Source of the DNA: Lytechinus variegatus
Lineage: Eukaryota; Echinodermata; Echinoidea; Temnopleuroida; Toxopneustidae
Reading direction: 5' to 3'
Length of the DNA: 64,000 nt
Assembly (NCBI RefSeq): GCF_018143015.1
Contig: NC_054751.1
Span: 19,825,292 to 19,889,291, forward strand
Below, one piece after another: positions 43,701 to 55,778 of the stretch. How positions within the stretch are numbered: the first letter of the stretch is position 1; every line of letters starts with the position of its first letter. Position numbers and translations under genes: made by a program. The notes below the pieces were generated by a model, which saw only the letters and a list, made by a program, of their open reading frames with translations, made no database searches and was not told the DNA's origin.

Positions 43701-46700
43701 CAAATGTAAAATATTAATGCACAGTTATAATGCTAGAAATCCTGACAATTATGTTGAAGAATGTAAAAATACAGCATCTTCCTTTTCATTTAAATTCAAA
43801 AGACCTTGCATTTGGAATTCTCTTTCCTGTAACATAAAACAGATTTCATATTGAAATTCCTTTAAATCCAAGCTGGAAAACATTCTTTTCAACCATTCAA
43901 CATCTTAGTTTAATTTATCCCATCATATATCCTTTTTATTATATGTTTATTTTATCATTACAAGTCTTGAATTTTATATTTTACTGTCCATAGGGACTGC
44001 CTCGACAGATCCTTTGCTGTGTTCTTTTGCAGCTTCCCATATCATGTTCATTTTTATGCATGTACTGTAAATAGCCTTTTACAATCTTAGCTTCTCCTTT
44101 TTTTTTTATCTTACTTGTATCTTACTATGTATTTTTCTTTTTTGCTATTTTTTATATGCGCAATGTATTTTGATGGACTTGAATAAATCAATAAATGAAA
44201 TAAAATATACCAGGATTTGAGTAAGTATTGCGGGAATTATTTGTCTGAGGTTCGACTGGCATTACTATTTTGCCAGCACAACCGAGGATGAATAATTCCC
44301 TCTATGCTTTCGAAATAAGGACGTGGTATATATGTTTTATATCCTACTTTGCTGTTTGAACCAATCACTGTAGACCATTTAATGTACATGTATGTAGGCA
44401 GAGCTGCCAAGTAGTATGGATTTTCCGTATTTTGTATTGAAAAATGAGAAGAATACTGATGGTTTGATGCAAAATACTGATTTCTCAACTTTCAGTTTTA
44501 TGTGTTGTCCTATGGTATTTCTTCGAAAATACTGATTTCTTCACCAAAACACTGATTTTCAGCTTTAAAAATGCTGAAATGTTCTTGTTCAGGTTGGCAG
44601 CTCTGTGTAGGATATAATTCCCTATTTCCCTTCGAACCTAGTTTTGAAAATATTTCTCATCATAAAGATGATACAGGTAAAATCTTTCAGATTCTCCCCT
44701 TCAATTCAGGACCCTTTTTCAATATTCTCTTGTTATTGTTAAACAGTAGAAGTTAAAATCTCTGAAATTTGATTCAAAGAATAGGATAATTAAAAAGTGT
44801 ACATATTTTTATCTGGACCCTTCCCTGGTGTTAAGGGGGGGTATTTTAAGACCCCTTTTTGAATGATTATTTCATTAAGTTTAAATGGGTTTCACAGAGC
44901 TGCCAAGTGGTACTGGTTTTCAGTATGAATTATTACTGGAAAATGAGAAAGAAATACTGGTGGTTTCATGCAAATTACTCATTTCTAAAGTTTCAGTTTA
45001 TGTTTTGTCCTATTGTATTTCTGTGAAAATACTTATTTTCTTACCAAAATACTGATTTTCAGCCTTAAAAATCCTGAAATGTTCTTGTTCAGGTTGGCAT
45101 CTCTGGTTTTGTCCACCTTTGATGATACGCAATATGATTTCTGATTACCCAATTGGTTGCATATTTTTGTTTTAATAGATGTAATCTGCCAGATCTGAAA
45201 GGATTTGAGACGGATGTTGGAATGAAATCAAACCTTACTACAATAAACACAATATCAATCATTGCTAAAAGGTAAGTCAAATGTAGATTGCTTTCAGAGA
45301 TAAATGTTTAAAGAGGAAAAAGATACAAATGCTCTGCAAGTGGCCATTATATGATTGTAAATATATTTCCTACATTTCATTTTGTATAGGTATAATTTCA
45401 TGCAGACAATAAGTGACAGTAAGAAGTTCATCCGGACATTGCAAGATTTCCATGGTTACCTGTGGATGCCCTTATTTGGACTCAAATCAGGATTGTCATA
45501 CAGTATGAGAGTAGCAAGGCTCCTTCACCAGTCCAAAGACATTCCAAACTTAAAGCTCATTATTGGCAATCCGGATCATTTTTCTGCAGTCCAGGACTTT
45601 TGGAGGACCAGGTTTCTCAGTACAAGAATAAGCACAGGTTTGTCATTGTATCTATTGTATCTATTCTATTCTATTCGATTTTGTTAAATTCAGTAGTTAT
45701 CCAATGCCTATGATAAAAGAATACGGAGTATAAACAGGAATAATGGATATATGAAAGGCAAGAAAATGCACAGAAGTCAGAAAGACAATCCAAACAAACA
45801 GATAACAATACGAGGCTAATATGTTATGAATTTTTACCAATTTCAATATTGGACAACTTGAGTGGTATTCTGATTATTAAACCAAGGTTTAAAGATAAAT
45901 GCTAGTTTTGGTAACGATATCAAAATGAGTTCGTACAGAATCCAATGAAATGACCACCAAAGTGTCTGTTTGTATAAATAAAACGCATGTGCCAAAGGAT
46001 TCTGGAAGAAATTGTGTAATTGCTGAGAAATCAGCAAATAAGCACAGGATTCAGGTAGAGCGTCGGGCTCGACGCTCTAAGCAATAATTATACATTGTCC
46101 CACGTGCGCTTATCTGTGTTGGGGATCTTTGGTGTGAACATTTTTCAGCGTAGATTTCAAGATTTCACGAAGTTCAGTTAATGTAATTGTACCAGATCTA
46201 GATCCTTGATGATCACAATTAAGCCTTGTTTTACAGACTTTCTCATGAAATCAGTGTTTACTGCAACTACTGAAATTTCTCTTTAACCCTAGTCTAAACA
46301 ATAATTTTAAACCACAATTCTATGGAATGCTAGCTTCAAAATACTTCTTCTATATTCATAGATATTATGTACCAATTAGCTCATTAAAATTCTTTGTATT
46401 TGTGTATTTGCATTTTCTACCCATTTCACAGCTCAAATAATTTTTTGACAACTTTTGTGGTGAGATAACAATGATGCTTGATGAGTGAATAAGTTGACAA
46501 GTGGCACTCCATGAAAGCATGGTCTAAGTTAACCCAGGAGTAAAACCATGGCTATCAGAACACCATCCCTCGTGTTTATTGTTGGGGGCATAATTATGCT
46601 GTCTTCTACCTTTAAATCGGAGGATTGCATTCTTACTTGGTGCTGTTAAAGGTCACAAACAATCAACATGTATATTAAAAAGAAAAAGGTCCAAATTTTT

Positions 46701-47318
46701 TGTAAGATTTATATTTTCTACTCCAGTGCATTTCTCATTATTTAACCTTTGCCAAAGTTTTAGACAGGTATATCATGTTAACCATGTGTGTATTTAGCGA
46801 ACATTGTACAGTGAATTAAAGTGAAGTGCTCTCTATTGTCTACGTCCAGCCTTGCACATGTGTAAAGGTTCATGGATAGATTAATTAAATGTGTTCTGTG
46901 ACCATATACAGATGCTACCTAGATTTGCAATTGATTCAATCTAAACTCAAACTGAGATTGATCTCAAATTGCGTAACGAAGAGATAACAAGTAAGATCAA
47001 GCTTAATTTGATTTTTATTTTAATATATAAATATTGCAACTCTTTCTAAGATGGGAACTCGAACTTTCCATCAATTGTGTGCTCATTTCTTTTGCAGGTT
47101 TATATGTTGTCACCCTGGCTCTCTCCGTCTGTGACGAGACCAACCTGTATGGATTCTGGCCATTCTCCAGGGATTTGAACCTCCGTCCTTTAAAGTACCA
47201 TTACTACGATGACCTTGATGGACCCCTCGCTGTACATAGCTTCACTGAGGAGTTCAGCACAATGCTCAATATGCACAAAGATGGCCTCTTAAGAATGCAC
47301 TTTGACAAGTGCTCTTGA
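40774..47318 (+). CDS. Alpha-2,8-sialyltransferase, ST8Sia family
   Basis: Seven exons give 1248 bases (415 residues): 40774-40919, 41498-41779, 42164-42308, 43288-43400, 45179-45271, 45390-45637, 47098-47318. The product is a type II Golgi membrane protein: short cytoplasmic tail, one membrane segment at about 7-23, a basic stem, then the catalytic domain. Sialylmotif L spans about 201-247 (CSVVGASGILVNSKC and VFRCNLPDL), motif S about 343-365 (GLYVVTLALSVCDE, NLYGFWPF), motif III is HYYDD at 377-381, and the VS-type motif is HKDGLLRM at 402-409. It ends in the Cys-Ser tail typical of the family. It should add sialic acid in alpha-2,8 linkage using CMP-sialic acid; motifs look closest to the ST8Sia I/V group. 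Several N-glycosylation sites are visible. The exon 1 donor (AAG/GTTTGA) is weak, so that exon is the least certain part. Confidence 0.9.
43630..44205 (+). pseudogene. 3' end of a non-LTR retrotransposon in intron 4
   Basis: A frame to 43854 encodes LMHSYNARNPDNYVEECKN and, further on, FKFKRPCIWNSLSCNIKQ, the C-terminal motif (HSYNTRN, then WNSLP) of CR1/Daphne-type elements. After the stop the 3' non-coding part runs to AATAAATCAATAAATGAAAT near 44195, an A-rich tail. The whole catalytic region is missing. It lies in intron 4 of the sialyltransferase gene in the sense direction, and its AATAAA words could offer premature polyadenylation sites. Confidence 0.7.
44399..44605 (+). mobile_element. 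CAGAGCTGCCAA MITE, copy 2
   Basis: 207 bp, the same length as the copy at 13921, with the same 12-bp end on the left and GTTGGCAGCTCTG on the right. TGTAGG occurs exactly on both sides (44393-44398 and 44606-44611), a 6-bp target duplication. It lies in sialyltransferase intron 4. Confidence 0.82.
44895..45105 (+). mobile_element. CAGAGCTGCCAA MITE, copy 3
   Basis: A more diverged copy, 211 bp, same orientation as copy 2 and only 290 bp from it. The right end is mutated (TTGGCATCTCTG). The flanks GTTTCA and GTTTTG match at 4 of 6 positions, which fits an older insertion. It ends about 75 bp before the exon 5 acceptor. Confidence 0.75.
45889..46286. mobile_element. TTAA-bounded MITE, copy 2
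   Basis: 398 bp, partner of the copy at 19574. Ends TTAAAGATAAATGCTAG and TGAAATTTCTCTTTAA. It differs by a small hairpin-forming segment (AGAGCGTCGGGCTCGACGCTCT at about 46057-46078). It lies in intron 6 of the sialyltransferase gene. Confidence 0.75.
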
Positions 47319-47662
47319 AGCGATTAGGACGTTGCTTTGGTCATGCAGAGGATGTCCATCACAGTAAGTCATTGATTGTTTGGCAGAAGGGAAGGAAATC
47401 AAACATCAAATTTCCTTCTCTTTTTTCTTACCTAGCTCTTTTTTTAAAGGGCTATTCAGTACTTCATTTCAGATGTTGTAAAGGAAAACTGTATCTGTTA
47501 CTATTTTCCACAATGATGTGATTTGATTTGATTTTGTGATTGAAGTTACTAATGTTTTGAAAAGCTTTTAGATCTATGCACACTCACCGTAACATTAATG
47601 ACCCATGACCATTTCAAATATGCATGAAATTATTGCTAGTGTAACTTTCTGCATATACTTGC

Positions 47663-47834
47663 GTGTGTGTGTATTTGAGTTTTGTCAGACATGTATCGAT
47701 CAGATATGATTGTTAACATCTGGGACCGACCTTTAAACGTCACCATCCGAAAGACGTGACCAGGGCTCGAACCTCTGCATCAATTTGTAACTTCCCCCAC
47801 AGCTTGGATTACAGGCGCACGCCACAACGCCCAG
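47663..47834 (-). mobile_element. 7SL-like SINE, copy B
   Basis: Read from 47834 downwards, this copy keeps the complete head, B-box and body and differs from copy A at only a handful of positions. It ends in a GT run on the plus strand (a CA tail). It lies about 350 bp past the sialyltransferase stop codon, perhaps within its 3' untranslated region, in antisense. Confidence 0.7.
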
Positions 47835-48039
47835 TTTATATACTGGCAGTCCATGGTTGTACTATTTAACATGATCTTTCTTAACTTTGATTTTAGTACA
47901 TGTACTTTTGAACTCATGAACAGAAAATCCAGAAAGTTTGAAGAGTCATTTTTGAGATGTCCTGATAAAGTGGATTTTGACATGGCTTGTGAGATTGTTC
48001 AAACACGACAAATTCAAATTCGTTTTAGATTACATGTAC

Positions 48040-48605
48040 ATGTATCTTGTACTGGTGATTTTGATCCTAAGAATGGGTTTGCATCCAGTTGTGTATATCA
48101 ACAATACACAATTTGCACTGGCGCATAGCAGTGTCCGCTGCTATCTGAGTTGCATCAAGAGAAAATACAAGTTGAATATCATCCGCATAAATATGGTAGT
48201 CAGTTATGTGATGGAATATAACTTGACGCTATCCAATCAAATAAATTAAAAGAAAAAAAAACACCTTGTGGTACACTATGAGTCAGAGATACTGGTGATT
48301 TGGATCCTAAGAATGACTTTGCATCCAATGAATAATGTTAGCATAAATATGGTAGTCAGTTGTGATGGAATATAACTTGACGCTATCCAATCAAATAAAT
48401 TAAAAGAAAAAAACACCTTGTGGTACACTATGAGTCAGAGATACTGGTGATTTGGATCCTAAGAATGACTTTGCATCCAATGAATAACGTTAGCATAAAT
48501 ATGGTAGTCAGTTGGGATGGAATTTAACATGCTGCCATCCAATCGAATAAATTGAAGAAAAAAGCCTTGTGGTACACTATGGGTCAGAGATAAAGCAACT
48601 GATTT
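48040..48605 (-). repeat. Tandem repeat made from a reverse transcriptase fragment
   Basis: About three units of roughly 150 bp; the landmark CCTTGTGGTACACTATG recurs at about 48264, 48416 and 48564. On the minus strand the least damaged unit reads THSVPQGVFF and then YHIYADDIQLVFSLDATQIA, the two palm motifs (PQG and YADD) of a non-LTR reverse transcriptase with the sequence between them shortened. Other units have lost the frame. A decayed element fragment has therefore been amplified locally in tandem. Confidence 0.65.
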
Positions 48606-49360
48606 ATGCATACAGTCTGTGAATAGGAAGAAAGATGGGATTCAAAGCACTTGAATGAATTTTCAATCAGTCAACCTGAGCTTTCAGTAACTGGTGGTTT
48701 GAGAGTTGCGTGTACCAGTCAAAAGTACTCTACCGTTGACCCTGCATGTTTTACACACTTAAACAAGGGCAATTGATGATGGCTATACATCCTCATTTTG
48801 CATTTGGACCCACCTGTGCTAAAGGATTTTTACATGTATGTTTGTTATATTTTTTAGATTGTTCTTTTGGCCTGATGTTGCTATCATAAATTGATGAAAA
48901 GTGGCCCATGAATGCCACATAATAAACCATAATTAAATAATGTGACAATAGTGGAATGAGCAGTCAACCCAAACCAAATATAGCTAGGATATAGCCAGGG
49001 GCCGAAGCCACTTGCTCCTGGGACTGAAACAGGGTTTCCCCCTTCAGAGCCTGTACGGATGCATGCTAGGTTTGTCATCCCCATAGGGAGCTTGGCGAGC
49101 TAGGAGCCAAGTTAGACAAGCTAGTAACCTTGACTTCTAACCTCCCCACTTCATCAAAAGCCTCTTCACATTTTTCTCATTTACTTTGTAAATCAGTGAA
49201 ATATGTGTCAAGTATATATTTTTTCTGTTCTCACATTGAAATTTGTTAAATTTCAGGCCAAAATGCCAATGTTTTTAGGTGCATGGCCAATTTTTTTTTT
49301 TGGGGGGGGGCAGGGTTTATACAATTAGTAATGCACAAATGGGAAACAAATAATGAACAT

Positions 49361-50180
49361 TCATTTCATTTCATTTAATGGTATATTCAACAGACATGTA
49401 TCGCAGTAAACAGACATGGTAAAAAATACAGAGAAATTATTCACATACATGTACATGTAGAATTTGCACAGTTAAGTATTGATAAAAATGAATAAATAAC
49501 AGAAGAATACATTATAAATTCATAAAATTGTTCATAATAAAACTCTTAAAACACAATAAGTTAATGGTTATTTTCAACAAATGAATTCACAATTGCTAAG
49601 CATGTAGATTAAAGGTTTAAGAATTTTCAAATTACTTCTGTTGAGATTTGTAATATTAAGCACATGTACAAGATTAGGGAGGGCACTGTTTCTAAATCTG
49701 TATGTCTTGCATTTGAATTCATTATATTTGTTTGCATTTCGAAGAAAATCATTATTTCTTTGAGGGGGTAGCCAAATCCGACATAAATCATTTTTTTTCA
49801 AAAGAAATAGCAAAATCCTGAGTAAGTTTGTCTCTTCGGGATAATAGAATTGGTAATCCTAGCTCAACCAAATACCAATGCATCAATGAACTGTAATTTG
49901 ATATTCAACAAGCTCTTTTTTGTATAGATTCCAAATCATTTGGCAGCAAAGGTTTCCAAAACCAACAAAATGGGCATTGAGGCAAGAGCATCCAAAGCCC
50001 TCACCCATAGCGGCCCTTGATTATTCAAAGGGTACATAAAGAGTATATTGTTTGATATTTCAATGTTACAAACTTGATACCATTGATTTACTGAATAGTG
50101 TAATGCTAAGGAGGTTCCACTTTTGTGCTTTATCAAATGTAAAGGTTCCACTTAATAGTGTAATAAAATGAAATGAAATA
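49361..50180 (-). repeat. Probable dispersed repeat, class unknown
   Basis: The left edge is a (TTTCA)n run (49361-49376) and the right edge AAAATGAAATGAAATAAATAAA (50163-50185). The minus strand holds open stretches reading FRNSALPNLVHVLNITNLNR. I do not recognise the family; the tail-like edges suggest a non-LTR element, but the evidence is weak. Confidence 0.3.
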
Positions 50181-50185
50181 AATAA

Positions 50186-51060
50186 AGCACTTAACTCTAT
50201 CTGGCATCCAAACCATACATGGACTCTGCTTCACCTCATGTGTTTCAAAACAACTCGAAATTTCTGTCAAGTCGATATTTATTACTAATGCCTTGTCAAT
50301 GCGCTTTGTGTGTACTATGATATGTAATGATAATGATACTGTGTATCAACATTCTACTTTTGTATTGTGGTGATGGGAGAGGGGTAATGTTGCAATATCT
50401 ATTTTAAATTCCTTTTGCCTATGTAACATACCCACGTCAGTTTGCACTTTTTATCTAACACCTTGACATTGCAGTAACTTCTCAAGGCATTTCTCCCTGC
50501 CATACATGTATATATTCATATGAATCGTTTGTGAATTACATTATAAGGAAAAGGAATGGACTTTCATTGGCCTTCATTGCATCTGGTTTGTTGTCATATT
50601 GCATGAAGTAGTGGTGATTTTGCTGTTTAGTTTTTTTTTTACCATGCCACATCAAAAATAGAAAGGGGATGGGGTATAGAAATAAAGAAGAAAGAACAAA
50701 GGATATTGGAAAGAGAGGGCTTGGTTATAGAATGATTTCGTGCCCCTATTTCTCATTGAAAACAAAAAGAGATATCACCGTTATATACCGTAGGTTATTT
50801 GACCCATACCAAAATATTCTGGTGATGCCCCCATTTGTAACCTTAACCTCAAACGATCTCTTTTAATGAAAGGGGTATCATAACAAAATATTAAAAAATC
50901 AAATTCAAATACGAGCTTATGTGTCTCCCAGCGCATCCCAAATAAAATCTCATCACAGACGCCATGATGATGATTGTCAACTTCACTTATACTCAGTAAA
51001 GTTTACTTATTTTGAAAGCCCAATCAATCAATGTATTTGTGCTATGCAAGATCATATATT
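50186..51060. other. No gene seen
   Basis: AT-rich sequence with no convincing frame, RNA gene or transposon ends. Confidence 0.35.
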
Positions 51061-51061
51061 T

Positions 51062-51600
51062 AGAAGGGAGGCTTACACTTCGTAATTCCGAAGGTTCTTT
51101 ATTCCGAACGCTCGTAATTCCGAAACACGTAAATTGCCTATACCTCGATGTTTGTCAATTCAAAAACGTAAAAGGGTTCGTTAATCCGAACATTCGCGGC
51201 GTTATTCCGAAGGTTCGATAATCCGAAAACTAAATAAGGTTTGATGTTCCGAAGGTTTGTTAATCTGAAAACAAATAAAGTTCATCTCTCCGAAGGCTCG
51301 TTAATCCGAAAACAAAATAAAGTTCACTGTTCTGAAGGTTCGTTAGTCTGAAAATGAAATAAGGTTCGTTAATCATTTTGTTTTCGGACTAATGAACCTT
51401 CGGAATTACGAACCTCATTTCGTTTTCGGATTAACGAACCTTCAGAACTACGAACCTCACTTCGTTTTCGGACTAACACACCTTATTTCGTTTTCACACT
51501 AACGAAACTTCGGAATTACGAACCTTCGGAAATACAAACCATGGGAATAACGAACCTTCGAAATAATGAAGCTTCAGAACTAGGAATGTATGCGGGAATA
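51062..51600. mobile_element. Foldback relative of the intronic minisatellite
   Basis: The left flank (ACTTCGTAATTCCGAAGG, then ACACGTAAATTGCCTATACC) is the inverse of the flank at 27270-27345. Units of GTTCGTTAATCCGAAAAC run to about 51372, then the orientation flips and GTTTTCGGACTAATGAACC units run on to about 51590. The element is thus a large imperfect hairpin built of the same 20-26 bp unit seen in ZCCHC4 intron 1. Confidence 0.65.
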
Positions 51601-54600
51601 TCCGGGTTTACCAATAGGTGCCTAACATGAATGTTACTTGTTGGTTGCATGGAATTGTTCTTTGTCAGACATTGTATCTGTACTGTAAGAATATATAAGA
51701 ATTTATTTTCCATATATACCTCAGAGAACCTTGTATATGATAGGAAAGAGGTTATGTGCTTGATGGAAAATATTTTTTTCCCCATAATGTCTTGAAGGAA
51801 AGTGAACAAATTTGGCGATGATAGTGCTTCATATACATGTACATATTAACTTGGGTATGTATGTTTGCCTACAATCCTCCAAGCCACTATTTATCATCAA
51901 TAATAGAGTGTGCTCAAATCAAGGGGTAAACCATTTTCCTGTTCTTGTTTCATATGAAAGTTGTAAATGATAATTAAAAAAATATGCTGTGCAATGCAAC
52001 ATTCATTGGACACTTGTAAAAAAAAATGGTGATTTGCCATAAATTTTATGTTTAGATAGATTCAAGTGAACAACTTGTTTTTAACCTTTACAGTAATACA
52101 TTCTTTGTAGTGATTTTTTTTTTACGAGCCCTTGAAAACTTTAATTTACTTTACTGATACTAGCTTATCAGGTATAACAATACATGTAGCAACAGCAAAA
52201 TTACCTTGCCTTCATGTTTTAATGTGTAATATAATATAATGAATCATTGTAATCTGCAACTCCTGTAAAAAGCTTAGATTGCGGCAACATTTAAATGCTG
52301 TCAAATTGTTGCAATATTAGAATAGCAGTTATACTCATTCCATCTCAAATAGTAATTTCAGTGTACTAGGACTCATATTTTTACTATTTATTTTGAATTA
52401 ATGAAATGTCATATTTGCCATTTGATAATATGCTTTGCAATATTTGCAATCAGTACTAATAAATCTAATTTTAGGAGGAAAGTGAACTGTAATTATTACA
52501 TTTTTCAGTGTACTTCTTGATTCCAATTACAAGGCATAATGTTTTTGACTAAAATAATGTTAATTATCAGTTGATCTGATAATAAATTTAATGAAGAATG
52601 GTAAGTCTAGATTTTGATTTTCCTTTGACAAAATTATTTGATTTGGTAAAAAATGAAGTTTATTACCTCGATTTGAGTTCATATTAAAAATTTTATCAAA
52701 TTTTTTTTGATTAATAAAAAAACCTGACATTTTTCATTTACCCTACATGAACATGTATGATAATATCCATTTTATATCACAATGATAAATTCTTGTTAGA
52801 TACTTTTTGTATGGTTGTGTTTTGACTTGAAATACACACATGTTTGTGTGCAAATTTATGATATCCCATCCACTCCCTCTTAGTGTCATAATCTATCAGT
52901 ATTTTTTAATTTATTACATTTATCAATATAATATATGATGCTTTCTATATTTGTACATGTATTTGACGTATTATGTCTAAATTATGAAAATTTTAGATTT
53001 TAGTGTGACGATAGTTAGGCCTATGCAGTGTATGTTATTGATAGTGGAACAGTAAGTTGTTTGATATGTTGTGTGAAATAAAGAATCTATATTATGATTC
53101 AGATGACTTCTACATGTGGCAGAGATATAATAGCATGTTCAAGTAAAATTTAACATTTTGGTGCCTTAAATCGCCCATGATCAAATGTTTTAGATTTGAA
53201 GAGTTATAGTCAGGCAGCATATTTCATTACTTGATGGCTACTTCTACAACTTGGCCATGTCTGGTTTTTCACTTTTATGTGATTGGTAATATTTACAATG
53301 AAATAACGACTCTCTACTGAGTCCTATAAAAAAATCAATAAACTAGTACACTGTACATTAAAAATCTAGAATGGACTTTGGAGCCATATCATTAAAGATG
53401 TAACATATACATATATTTTCAATTCAAACACTGTTTTTCACCGGTTGATAACCATGATAAATGTCTTTATATTACTCATAAATCATGGTAGAAATAGTAA
53501 TAAATCTTTATAGAAATTTATTGAAACAGAATAAGAATTGGAGTCAATAGAATAAGTAGTTGATTCATTTTGCAATAAGTGGTAATAAACAATTTGAAGA
53601 GATTGAAAATATGGACAAGTGATTTCTGAAGCAAATGATAGGGAGAATTAGGTCTACTTAGGTCTAATATGAATTCCTATACCGTGTGAGTAAGAAAAAA
53701 ACATGACACCTCATGAACCCCCAATTTAAGGAAAAAATGTATCATGAACATATGATTTTCATATATGGCTGGAAAGAGTATCTTCACCCAAATAATTTGA
53801 TACAATATTTATGTGGTACGTCTTTACGCTTGGATAATTAGTAGGTATTCTTTTTAGTGATGTAAATTTTGACTAGCGCCGTTCTTAGTATAGGGTCCAT
53901 GGCCAAAGTAAGGCATGGGCGCAATGAATGAATCCAGATGCCAATGATGTCAAAATCCTACATGAGATAGTAAACATATTTGATAATCCATTTTCAATGA
54001 AACTAACTTTAGAAATGATACTAAAATGTGTTTATGTGAACAATTCCAATGTAAATTACTGAATAGGTGTTTTGAAATTGATTTTAATGCAACCCTTGTA
54101 GGATTATAACATCATTGACATTTGGATTCATTCATTACAGTCATGCGCAAATCAAAATTTACATAACTGCGAAGAATACCACCTCGTCAACGTGAACACT
54201 TACCACATAAATATGGGATGAAATCATTTGGGATAACAAACTCTTTCAGGCCATAATGATGCATTCATGACACATTTTTACTTTAAATTGGGGATTTGTT
54301 AGGTATCAAGTTTATTTTTTTTACTGATTCGGTAAAGCGACAGTGTGGGGTCAGCTGTTGATAATGAAATAATTTGTTTTAATAAATGATAATTAATGTA
54401 TAATTAATGATAATTAAAATCATGATTATAATAAGACACCCGTTATTTTTGTTGAAATGTTGTTTAAACTTGTGATTAAAACGCTGGTATATTTGCGAGT
54501 CGTGCTTTGGACAACATTCTGGCATTAAAGCAAAATTTACAAGTTCCATGAGAGATGGACAAAAATCCTATTTTCTCGTCAATTTCGCAATACCGTGACG

Positions 54601-54740
54601 ATGCTCTCTATCGCTAACATGTTTTAATTGAAATTTACCACTGGCCTAAATCCTAAGGTTTTTGGTATACCCCCCCCCCCCACACACACACACACATGAA
54701 CGCATTTTCCGGGAGGGTTGGCATTTACTATCCCAAACGG
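51601..54740. other. No gene seen
   Basis: Over 3 kb of AT-rich DNA with many short A and T runs. I found no exon with splice sites and no transposon termini I can support. A TAATTAATGATAATTA-type simple stretch lies at about 54384-54420, and a C run followed by a CA run at about 54670-54697. Confidence 0.4.
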
Positions 54741-54745
54741 TGACA

Positions 54746-54918
54746 CCACGACACTTGCTCCTGCGACATTTGCTCCGGAGGGTTAGAGTTTGGTAATAAG
54801 ATTTTTTGGTTCAGAACAAAAAAGGATTAGGGTTTATTTAGTTTTGGAGGTTAGCTTTTTTCTTTGGCTTAATGTAGAGGTTTTCCATCGGAGCAATTGT
54901 CACCGGAGCAAATGTCAG
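54746..54918. mobile_element. Short MITE with GACATTTGCTCC termini
   Basis: The left end has CGACACTTGCTCC and CGACATTTGCTCC in tandem; the right end has GGAGCAATTGTCACCGGAGC and AAATGTCAGG, the inverse. It shares both doubled ends with the 630-bp element at 8873-9502, which suggests internal deletion from a common parent. Confidence 0.6.
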
Positions 54919-55778
54919 GAAACCATGCAAACATCCTCCTAATTTTCAAGAAAGAAGATTTATAATTTTCACATTCCAAATAACTTGTTTCATTGAGCGA
55001 AGCAAGCCAGGTGGCGACTGCTCGCTTTACTCGCCAGACTCGGTGTTGATTTGGGGACCCAGTCAAAGCCAGAGGCTATATAGAATGCAGCGAAAGATAA
55101 CTTTTTATTGGTTGATTATGAGAAAAAAATAAATTGAAGCAATTTATTGTCTGGTCGACACATACAATTCATGTTATGTTAATTGCTTATAATTATGGTA
55201 GTTTTTGTTTATTCATTCATTGCCCTTCGACATATCACAACAGAAATTACTAAACAAAAAACAATGTAAAGTTGAGATATTTAAGAAGTGTGACATGAAT
55301 GGTTCATAATAAATGATTGCATGAAAAATAACTCGAGAAGGAGATTAAGTTATCATTTTTCTATTTTATGTGTTCATATCTTCTTTGTAAAAAGGCTGGT
55401 AGTCCCATGCACGCCAGTGGTCTGCTTTACAAGGGATCCTTTTTGAACAAAATAATCCACATATTGGAGCTTAATCATAGCATACACAACTAACAAATAA
55501 TACCGGGGTAAAAAATAAGGCCGATAGATAGAACATTAATTTTTAATGAATGCAAAACGCTAAATTGATAGATTTTCATGCTCGTAAGTTCGAATCCTGG
55601 TCTCTCGTTTGAAATTGACTTTATTTTTCCTCCTACATAATGCCCGAACGAAATGCCCAAATGTGAATCCAGCGGTTTATTATGTCGGGTGGTAAATTGT
55701 TGAGGCTGCTCTATGTGCCTGAAAGGGTAAGATTAAAAAAAAAAAACATTATCTACGGAGAGAGGGAGGGGTGGACCT

